Positions 1-6,084 of a DNA stretch of 42,572 nt are shown here, piece by piece. How positions within the stretch are numbered: the first letter of the stretch is position 1; every line of letters begins with the position of its first letter. Source of the stretch: Croceivirga sp. (lineage in GTDB: Bacteria > Bacteroidota > Bacteroidia > Flavobacteriales > Flavobacteriaceae); the NCBI GenBank assembly GCA_028281025.1, contig JANQKR010000019.1:1-42572 (forward strand). The letters run 5' to 3'. The notes beneath the pieces were generated by a model. It ran no database searches and was not told where the DNA came from. It saw nothing but the letters and a program-made list of their open reading frames with translations. A program made the position numbers and the translations under genes.

Positions 1-40
1 AAGCGATAAATCCTATTTTTGTAAAGGTTTGGCTTAGTTT

Positions 41-69
41 TTGGTGGTCAAACTTACATATATTTTTTG
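41..69 (+). promoter_or_regulatory. candidate Bacteroidota promoter for the amidase gene
   Basis: A TTG at 41-43 (-33 element) is followed after 17 bases by TATTTTTT at 61-68, close to the Bacteroidota -7 consensus TAnnTTTG (the G is one base late). This would place transcription start near 75 and give a leader of about 58 bases before the ATG at 133. A second, exact TAnnTTTG match lies at 14-21 but its -33 partner would be outside the window. The assignment rests on pattern only. Confidence 0.35.
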
Positions 70-132
70 TTCCTCTTATGTGTCGTTACCATAAATTTAA
101 CCCATAGGGGAAGCCGAAAACACACTATTCCT

Positions 133-1353
133 ATGAATAAAAATCGGTTCGTTTTTGCCATTTGCCTTGGATTGATATTCCTACTTTTTTCATTTATCAA
201 AAATGATACCGAACCACTTGATAAAGAGAAGTTCGTAGTCGTACTCGATGCAGGTCATGGTGGACATGATCCGGGGAACCTGGGCAATGGATACCTGGAA
301 AAGAACATTGCACTTTCCATTGTTTTAAAGGCTGGACGAGTTTTGGAAAAGTATCCGGACGTTGAGGTTATCTACACCCGAAAAGACGATTCTTTTGTTG
401 ACTTGTACAAGAGGGGTGAGATTGCCAACAAGGCCAATGCCGATTTGTTTGTTTCCGTGCACTGTGATTCCCATAGTTCCAATGCCTATGGAATGGGGAC
501 CTTTGTTTTGGGTCTTCATGCCAATAGGCAAAACTTTGAGGTCGCTAAAAAGGAGAACAGTGTAATTTACCTGGAGGACAATTATGAACAGCGCTATTCG
601 GAATATGATATCAATTCCCCTGAATCCGTTATTGGGCTTACCATTATGCAGGAGGAATTCCTGGACCAGAGTATAGAACTGGCCAAATTGCTGCAGGATA
701 ATTTTACCAAAAAATTAAAACGGAAGGACAGAAAAGTAAAGCAGGCGGGCTTTATTGTTCTCCATCAAACCTTTATGCCCAGTGTCTTGGTGGAAACAGG
801 TTTTTTGACCAATAAAGATGAGGGGAGCTATCTCAATTCTGAAAAAGGACAAAGGGAAATAGGTACGGCCATTGCCGATGCCATTTTAAGCTATAAAAAT
901 GGGTTCGATGCCAATTTAGTGGAAGGGGAAACCGTTCAGGACAATCCTTTGGAAAAGGCAGGGAAGGCCGTTGTGGAGCAGACCAAGGTAGATCCAAAAC
1001 CTAAAATGGAGGAGCAGGTTACGGAAAAAAAAGAAACCCCGACTGAACCATCCCCCAAAAGCAATGCCCCTAAAAATCCACTAAAAACCATCGTTTTTAA
1101 GGTACAACTCTTGGCGAGTTCAAAATCCATCCCCTTAAAACCCGACAACTTTAAGGGTCTTGATAAACTCTCCTCCGAGCCTTACAAGAATATGTATAGA
1201 TACCTATACGGCAATACCTCCAGTTATGAGGAAGCCGAGAAATTGAAGACAGAAGCAAATGCCAGGGGCTATACCACCTCATATATCGTGGCCTACCGGA
1301 ATGGGAAGAGAATCTCCGTAAAGGAGGCCTTAAATTCTGCTTCTACACAGTAA
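133..1353 (+). CDS. N-acetylmuramoyl-L-alanine amidase (Amidase_3) with SPOR-like C-terminus
   Basis: Zinc-dependent peptidoglycan amidase that cleaves the bond between N-acetylmuramic acid and L-alanine in the periplasm, typically for daughter-cell separation or wall turnover. A membrane segment or uncleaved signal lies at residues 6-22. The Amidase_3 fold follows with zinc ligands His42 (DAGHGG), Glu56 (LEKN) and His110 (SVHCDS), and the catalytic Glu221 in LVETGFLTN. A charged Pro/Lys/Glu linker (about 280-320) leads to a C-terminal domain starting KVQLLAS, with Tyr-rich YRYLYGN and the helix EEAEKLK, which resembles a SPOR domain that binds denuded glycan. The ATG at 133 was preferred to an in-frame start at 67 because it puts a normal hydrophobic signal at the N-terminus. 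The MCE gene follows after 48 bases. AmiC-like is a fair label, but the exact paralogue cannot be told. Confidence 0.9.
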   Translation: MNKNRFVFAICLGLIFLLFSFIKNDTEPLDKEKFVVVLDAGHGGHDPGNLGNGYLEKNIALSIVLKAGRVLEKYPDVEVIYTRKDDSFVDLYKRGEIANKANADLFVSVHCDSHSSNAYGMGTFVLGLHANRQNFEVAKKENSVIYLEDNYEQRYSEYDINSPESVIGLTIMQEEFLDQSIELAKLLQDNFTKKLKRKDRKVKQAGFIVLHQTFMPSVLVETGFLTNKDEGSYLNSEKGQREIGTAIADAILSYKNGFDANLVEGETVQDNPLEKAGKAVVEQTKVDPKPKMEEQVTEKKETPTEPSPKSNAPKNPLKTIVFKVQLLASSKSIPLKPDNFKGLDKLSSEPYKNMYRYLYGNTSSYEEAEKLKTEANARGYTTSYIVAYRNGKRISVKEALNSASTQ

Positions 1354-1370
1354 GCCTCTAAAATTATTCC

Positions 1371-1378
1371 TAATTTTG
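1371..1378 (+). promoter_or_regulatory. -7 promoter element before the MCE gene
   Basis: TAATTTTG matches the Bacteroidota -7 consensus TAnnTTTG exactly and sits 23 bases before the TTG start at 1402. No TTG is present at the expected -33 distance, so this is a half-supported promoter. It suggests the MCE gene can be transcribed apart from the amidase. Confidence 0.4.
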
Positions 1379-1401
1379 TTTGAAACTGAAAAAGCGACCT
1401 T

Positions 1402-2361
1402 TTGAGATTATCCAGGGAAGTAAAGACAGGAATTTTAGTTTTGTTGGGAATTCTTGCGCTAATAATGGGCTTTAGTTATCTAAAGTCCTCTTCAATTTTT
1501 GACCATTCGAGAACCTTCTATGCCGTTTACGATCGTGTCGGAGGACTCCAAACGGGGACACAGGTATCACTTAACGGATTGGTAGTAGGCAATGTGACCG
1601 GAATTCGGTTCAAGGACAATTCCGGGAAGTTATTGGTCACCTTTGTGGTGAACAATGATTTCGAATTCTCCATAAATAGTAAGGTGGAACTTTTTGACAC
1701 TGGAATTATTGGGGGAAAGGGACTTCAGGTAATTCCGGCCTTTGATGGTGCCAGAAATGCGCAGTCCGGGGATACATTAATGTCCTCCACCAAACCGGGA
1801 CTCACGGAATTGGTACAGCAAAAATTGACCCCGCTACAAATGAGCTTGGAGAGTACTTTTACGGATGCGGATACCCTTTTGACCAATATCAATAGCATTT
1901 TGGATAATAGGACAAAAAGGGAACTTCAGGAAAGTATAGCAGGTCTCAACGATTTAATAAGGACCTTTAAGGGAAGTGCTACCAAATTAAATTCCTTTCT
2001 GGAGGAAAACGGGGAAGGATTGGACAGTACGATGAAAAATGTAAATACCATAACAACAAACCTTTCCAAAATTTCCGATTCCTTGGCAAATGCCGGACTT
2101 GGAAAAACCATGGCGGACCTTCAGAACACCATTTCGAGTTTGAATAACATTCTTGGGAAAATTGAAAGGGGAGAAGGAACTTTGGGAAAAATGGCAAATA
2201 ATGAAGAGTTGTACACCAATCTCACGGAAGTTTCCAGGGAATTGGATCTACTCTTACAGGATTTTCGGTTAAACCCAAAGCGTTATGTGAATGTTTCGGT
2301 CTTTGGTAAAAAACAAAAAGAGTACAAGGTACCGGAGGACGATCCCGCCAGTAAACAATAG
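1402..2361 (+). CDS. MCE/MlaD family lipid transport protein
   Basis: Predicted substrate-binding subunit of an MCE (Mla-type) phospholipid transport system, anchored in the inner membrane and reaching into the periplasm. Residues 1-30 carry the family N-terminus (MRLSREVKTG) and a single membrane segment. The MCE domain runs about 35-115 (VYDRVGGLQTGTQVSLNGLVVG, split here as VYDRVGGL and GTQVSLNGL). The rest is a long helical region rich in Asn/Ser/Leu with the EKGEGTLGKM-like motif ERGEGTLGKM near 250, typical of the hexamer-forming helices. The start is a TTG, chosen because it gives the conserved N-terminus. No MlaE permease or MlaF ATPase is in the window; in related genomes these are often elsewhere. 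About 319 residues is usual for the family. Confidence 0.88.
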   Translation: MRLSREVKTGILVLLGILALIMGFSYLKSSSIFDHSRTFYAVYDRVGGLQTGTQVSLNGLVVGNVTGIRFKDNSGKLLVTFVVNNDFEFSINSKVELFDTGIIGGKGLQVIPAFDGARNAQSGDTLMSSTKPGLTELVQQKLTPLQMSLESTFTDADTLLTNINSILDNRTKRELQESIAGLNDLIRTFKGSATKLNSFLEENGEGLDSTMKNVNTITTNLSKISDSLANAGLGKTMADLQNTISSLNNILGKIERGEGTLGKMANNEELYTNLTEVSRELDLLLQDFRLNPKRYVNVSVFGKKQKEYKVPEDDPASKQ

Positions 2362-2378
2362 CAAGGTAAATGGGCAAT

Positions 2379-2406
2379 AAATTTACTATGCATGCATAAT
2401 AAATTT
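2379..2406. promoter_or_regulatory. 28-base near-perfect palindrome, operator or terminator
   Basis: Positions 2379-2406 form a dyad with 13 of 14 base pairs matched (single C/A mismatch at 2386/2399) centred between 2392 and 2393 on TATGCATGCATA. It lies between the MCE stop (2361) and the iron-sulphur gene, directly abutting a -7 box at 2410-2417 so that it covers the -33 position. The right arm runs into five T residues (2404-2408). It could be a dimeric repressor site for the iron-sulphur operon or a weak intrinsic terminator for the MCE gene. The AT-rich outer arms make a strong terminator less likely. Confidence 0.5.
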
Positions 2407-2409
2407 TTG

Positions 2410-2417
2410 TAATTTTG
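2410..2417 (+). promoter_or_regulatory. -7 promoter element for the iron-sulphur operon
   Basis: TAATTTTG is an exact TAnnTTTG match 16 bases before the ATG at 2433. If transcription starts about 7 bases downstream, the in-frame TTG at 2415 would lie upstream of the transcript, which favours the ATG at 2433 as the real start. The palindrome at 2379-2406 overlaps the place of the -33 element. Confidence 0.4.
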
Positions 2418-2432
2418 TATTTAATTATTTTC

Positions 2433-3761
2433 ATGATCACATATATACCAAATATTGTTTTTGCAATTTTCCTTGCGTTGGGTATTGGTTATTTCACTAA
2501 AAATGTAAAAAAACTGATTCGCAATATAAGATTGGGAAAGGAAGCGGATGTAGATGGCGATAAGGGGCAACGATGGAAAAATATGACGAGGATCGCATTG
2601 GGGCAAACAAAAATGGTGGTTAGGCCCATAGCGGGTTTAATGCACATTATTGTTTATCTGGGTTTTATTATCATCAACATTGAAGTATTGGAAATCATCA
2701 TAGACGGGTTGCTCGGAACACACCGAATCTTCGCCTTTATGGGTGGATTCTATGATTTTCTTATCGGTTCTTTTGAGATACTGGCCCTACTTGTGATCAT
2801 CGCCGTGATCGTTTTCTGGATTCGCAGGAATATGATCAAACTTCAACGGTTCATCAAGCCTGAAATGCAAGGTTGGCCAAAAAAGGATGGCAATCTCATC
2901 CTTTATATCGAGTTGGTATTGATGCTGTTGTTTTTGACCATGAACGCAACCGACTATCAGCTTCAACAAATGGGTGCGGAACACTATTCCGAAGCCGGTT
3001 CCTTTCCGGTAAGTCAGTTTATTGCCCCCTTATTTGATGGAATGTCCCAGGCAACCTTGATCGCAGTGGAAAGAAGTGCCTGGTGGTTGCATATTTTGGG
3101 CATTCTCTTCTTTTTGAACTACCTCTATTTTTCCAAGCACCTGCACATTCTATTGGCATTCCCCAATACGTTTTATGGAAAACTGAAGCCTAACGGGCAG
3201 TTCAGTAATGTTGAGGCCGTTACCAATGAGGTGAAACTGATGTTGGACCCTTCGGCAGACCCTTTTGCCGCTACCACCGAGGACGATGAAGAACCTGGGA
3301 AGTTTGGAGCATCCGACGTTATGGACCTAAATTGGGTACAACTCATGAATGCCTATACGTGCACGGAGTGCGGCAGGTGTACTTCTGAGTGTCCGGCAAA
3401 CCAAACAGGAAAAAAGCTTTCGCCCAGAAAGATAATGATGGATACCCGCGACCGGTTGGAAGAAGTGGGCAAAAACATGGATGCCAATGGTGGTACGTTT
3501 GAACCGGATGGAAAACAACTATTGGACGATTATATATCAAGGGAGGAGCTTTGGGCCTGTACTACTTGCAACGCTTGTGTTGAAGCCTGCCCCGTAAGTA
3601 TAGACCCCTTGTCCATTATTTTGGAGATGCGCCGTTTTTTGGTGATGGAACAGTCTGCCGCACCTTCCGAATTAAACAATATGATGGGGAATTTGGAGAA
3701 CAATGGTGCCCCATGGCCCTTTAACCAAATGGACCGGTTGAATTGGGCACAAGAAGCATAA
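2433..3761 (+). CDS. membrane (Fe-S)-binding protein, dicluster ferredoxin type
   Basis: Predicted membrane electron-transfer subunit. The N-terminal 250 residues hold about five to six hydrophobic segments resembling the nitrate-reductase gamma/HdrE-type fold. The cytosolic C-terminal part carries two 4Fe-4S motifs: Cys310, 313, 316, 320 (CTECGRCTSECP) and Cys376, 379, 382, 386 (CTTCNACVEACP). It pairs with the CCG-domain protein 10 bases downstream, giving a heterodisulphide-reductase/GlpC-like module that would pass electrons between the quinone pool and an unknown partner. The ATG at 2433 is preferred to a TTG at 2415 because of the promoter position. The physiological substrate cannot be read from sequence: no flavoprotein or dehydrogenase is adjacent. 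This pair is commonly seen in Bacteroidota. Confidence 0.85.
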   Translation: MITYIPNIVFAIFLALGIGYFTKNVKKLIRNIRLGKEADVDGDKGQRWKNMTRIALGQTKMVVRPIAGLMHIIVYLGFIIINIEVLEIIIDGLLGTHRIFAFMGGFYDFLIGSFEILALLVIIAVIVFWIRRNMIKLQRFIKPEMQGWPKKDGNLILYIELVLMLLFLTMNATDYQLQQMGAEHYSEAGSFPVSQFIAPLFDGMSQATLIAVERSAWWLHILGILFFLNYLYFSKHLHILLAFPNTFYGKLKPNGQFSNVEAVTNEVKLMLDPSADPFAATTEDDEEPGKFGASDVMDLNWVQLMNAYTCTECGRCTSECPANQTGKKLSPRKIMMDTRDRLEEVGKNMDANGGTFEPDGKQLLDDYISREELWACTTCNACVEACPVSIDPLSIILEMRRFLVMEQSAAPSELNNMMGNLENNGAPWPFNQMDRLNWAQEA

Positions 3762-3771
3762 AAGTCAATAT

Positions 3772-4551
3772 ATGAATGTACCGACAATGGCATCCCTATT
3801 TGCCGAAGGCAAACAGCCCGAAGTCCTTTTTTGGGTAGGTTGTGCCGGGAGTTTTGATGATAGGGCAAAAAAGATTACCAAGGCTTTCGTGAAAATTCTG
3901 AATCAGGCCAAAGTAAGCTTTGCGGTTTTGGGAACCGAGGAAAGTTGTACAGGTGATCCCGCAAAACGTGCAGGGAACGAGTTCTTGTTTCAAATGCAGG
4001 CCATGACCAATATTGAAGTCATGAATGGGTATGAAGTAAAAAAAGTGGTGACCACTTGTCCCCATTGCTTTAATACCTTGAAGAATGAATATCCGGGCTT
4101 GGGCGGAAATTACGAGGTAGTCCACCATACCACTTTCTTAAAACAGCTTTTGGAAGAGGGTAAAATTTCAATGGAAGGAGGCAGCTATAAGGGTAAACGT
4201 ATCACTTTCCACGATCCCTGTTACCTGGGCAGGGCCAACGGAATTTTTGAAGCGCCCCGGGAACTCATCCAAAAGTTGGATGCCGAACTGGTGGAAATGA
4301 AAAGTTGTAAAAAACGTGGGCTCTGTTGTGGAGCCGGTGGGGCCCAGATGTTCAAGGAACCTGAGGAAGGCAAAAAGGATGTGAACATAGAGCGTACGGA
4401 ACAGGCGTTGGAAACGCAACCGGAAATCATAGCGGCGGCTTGTCCCTTCTGTAATACCATGATGACGGATGGTGTTAAGAACAAGGAAAAAGAAGCCTCC
4501 ATCAAAGTCATGGATGTAGCAGAATTAATTGCCGATGCAGAAGATTTATAG
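3772..4551 (+). CDS. (Fe-S)-binding protein, HdrB/LutA-like CCG domains
   Basis: Soluble cysteine-rich protein with the two CCG domains seen in HdrB, GlpC and LutA, which bind noncubane or conventional Fe-S clusters and take part in thiol or 2-oxoacid redox chemistry. Domain one contains VGCAG (Cys24) and TTCPHCFNTLKNEYP. Domain two contains HDPCYLGR, RGLCCGAGG and AACPFCNTMM. It lies 10 bases after the membrane dicluster gene and is surely co-transcribed with it. At 259 residues it is a complete stand-alone CCG protein. A specific role (lactate, glycolate or heterodisulphide metabolism) is not supported because no FAD-binding partner is next to it. Confidence 0.85.
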   Translation: MNVPTMASLFAEGKQPEVLFWVGCAGSFDDRAKKITKAFVKILNQAKVSFAVLGTEESCTGDPAKRAGNEFLFQMQAMTNIEVMNGYEVKKVVTTCPHCFNTLKNEYPGLGGNYEVVHHTTFLKQLLEEGKISMEGGSYKGKRITFHDPCYLGRANGIFEAPRELIQKLDAELVEMKSCKKRGLCCGAGGAQMFKEPEEGKKDVNIERTEQALETQPEIIAAACPFCNTMMTDGVKNKEKEASIKVMDVAELIADAEDL

Positions 4552-4634
4552 TGCCCTTGGGCTTTTCCAGGAGAATAATGGGTATTGTTTTGTAAGTAAT
4601 ACCTGGATTTCCGTCTACTTTTAAAAATGAATTG

Positions 4635-5507
4635 ATGGCAATGACAATACTTACCAAAATGCGTAATAAAGCAATAGCACCCCTCATTTTTTTGATGGTT
4701 TCTTTTTGGGGAAATGCCCAAGACGGGCCCCTATTGGAAAATCCTATTTTTTATGCCTCTTTTAATGGGGGCACAAAAGCCCAGGTGGCCATTGGGGATT
4801 CGGAAATTTATACGGCTTTGGACAGAAAGAACCTGCAAGGTGCCAGTACGGGACTGGAGGGTTCCAATGTAGTTCTTGCCAAAGGCAAGGGGCTTAGTGG
4901 TGATGCTTTGGACTTCAAGAAAAAGGGGAAACCCGTTGTTTTCTATGATGCATTTCAAAACGTGGGATATTCATCGGAATCATGGAGTGGTGCCATTTCA
5001 TTCTGGTTGCAACTTGATCCGGCCGAGGATTTGGAACCGGGATATTGCGATCCCATCCAAATTACCGATGTGAATTATAATGATGCATCGCTTTGGGTGG
5101 ATTTTACCAAGGAAAACCCAAGGGACTTTAGGTTGGGGGTCATTGGTGATCTCAAACAATGGAATCCGGATAATTTGGGACCGGATGATAATCCAGAGTT
5201 TGAGAAAAGATTGATCAGGGTTAAAAACCCCCCTTTTGGAAGAGGCCAGTGGACACATATTGTGATTAATTTTTCTGAGTTGGGCACGGCCAATGCAACA
5301 TCGGAACTATATGTCAACGCGGCCCTACAAGGAACCTTAAAAAATGTGGAGGACTTGTTTACCTGGGAAGAAGAACGCGCCAAAATCTTTCTTGGTCTTA
5401 GTTATATAGGTCTTATGGACGAGCTTTCCATTTTTGACCAGCCGCTTTCTCCCATGGCCATCAAAAAGATATATGGGGCCAAGTCCCTAAAATCAATAAT
5501 AGAATAG
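4635..5507 (+). CDS. secreted LamG/concanavalin-like domain protein
   Basis: Secreted protein of 290 residues with an N-terminal signal peptide (hydrophobic PLIFLMVSFWGNA, cleavage likely after NAQ). The rest is a single LamG-like beta-sandwich: early strand NPIFYASFNG, central SWSGAISFWLQL, then GQWTHIVINF and the closing IGLMDELSIFDQPLS, which are the usual landmarks of the fold. LamG domains bind or sit on carbohydrate, but no catalytic residues can be named. Several ATGs are in frame (4635, 4641, 4659); the start is uncertain. The next gene begins 2 bases after the stop, so both are made from one message. Function unknown. Confidence 0.75.
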   Translation: MAMTILTKMRNKAIAPLIFLMVSFWGNAQDGPLLENPIFYASFNGGTKAQVAIGDSEIYTALDRKNLQGASTGLEGSNVVLAKGKGLSGDALDFKKKGKPVVFYDAFQNVGYSSESWSGAISFWLQLDPAEDLEPGYCDPIQITDVNYNDASLWVDFTKENPRDFRLGVIGDLKQWNPDNLGPDDNPEFEKRLIRVKNPPFGRGQWTHIVINFSELGTANATSELYVNAALQGTLKNVEDLFTWEEERAKIFLGLSYIGLMDELSIFDQPLSPMAIKKIYGAKSLKSIIE

Positions 5508-5509
5508 CA

Positions 5510-5992
5510 ATGCTTGTACCTTTTCAATCCCTTCCCAATACCGCACGCATTTGGATTTATCAATGCAATCGAACATTTACGGATAGTGAACTTACGGAAG
5601 TAAAGTCCCTATTGGGAGCTTTTTTGACCCAATGGACGGCCCACGGTGCAGATTTAAAAGCGGGTTATGAACTCCCGTACGGTCGTTTTATAGTAATTGG
5701 ACTTGATCAATCCATGAACAGTGCATCGGGATGTTCAATTGATGCCTCGGTACATTTTATTCAAGATTTGGAGCGGAAGTTTCAAGTGCAGTTATTGGAT
5801 AAAATGAATGTTTCCTACAAACAGGGGGAATATATCGCTTATAAGCCCTTAAAGGATTTTAAAAAAATGGCCAAGGAAAGGGCGGTTTCCAAAAACACTA
5901 TTGTTTTTAACAATTTAGTGGCTTCAAAACAGGAGTTTTTAGAGAACTGGGAAGTGCCCGCTTCAGATAGTTGGCATGCCCGTTTTATGTGA
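5510..5992 (+). CDS. conserved flavobacterial 160-residue protein of unknown function
   Basis: Short soluble protein beginning MLVPFQSLPNTARIWIYQCNR. From memory this family is conserved across Flavobacteriia in the same place, after the iron-sulphur pair, and database entries often call it 'ABC transporter ATPase'. The sequence has no Walker A, Walker B or LSGGQ signature, so that name is not supported. Visible features are a Trp/Tyr-rich N-terminus, a helix DSELTEVKSLLGAFLTQW, a GLDQSMNSASGCSIDASVHF stretch with two small clustered residues and Cys, and a basic C-terminal third. The start is 2 bases after the LamG gene, implying translational coupling. No function is proposed. Confidence 0.75.
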   Translation: MLVPFQSLPNTARIWIYQCNRTFTDSELTEVKSLLGAFLTQWTAHGADLKAGYELPYGRFIVIGLDQSMNSASGCSIDASVHFIQDLERKFQVQLLDKMNVSYKQGEYIAYKPLKDFKKMAKERAVSKNTIVFNNLVASKQEFLENWEVPASDSWHARFM

Positions 5993-6051
5993 TTTTATCA
6001 CTTAAAATTGTCCTTACATCACATTTTTAGGGCACTTTTCGACCAAATACA

Positions 6052-6059
6052 TATTTTTG
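6052..6059 (+). promoter_or_regulatory. -7 promoter element before the GH3 fusion gene
   Basis: TATTTTTG is an exact TAnnTTTG match 25 bases before the ATG at 6085. No clear -33 TTG is at the right spacing. The 92-base gap after the preceding stop fits a separate promoter here. Confidence 0.4.
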
Positions 6060-6084
6060 GTACGTAAATTGAACCCAACAATTT

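Noticed and set aside
4553-4571. GCCC-TT-GGGC followed by T residues after the HdrB-like gene as a terminator
   Set aside because: The real stem is only about three base pairs once a loop of four is allowed, so it would be too weak.
5510-5992. ABC transporter ATPase identity for the 160-residue protein
   Set aside because: No Walker A, Walker B or signature motif is present; the protein is also too short for a nucleotide-binding domain.
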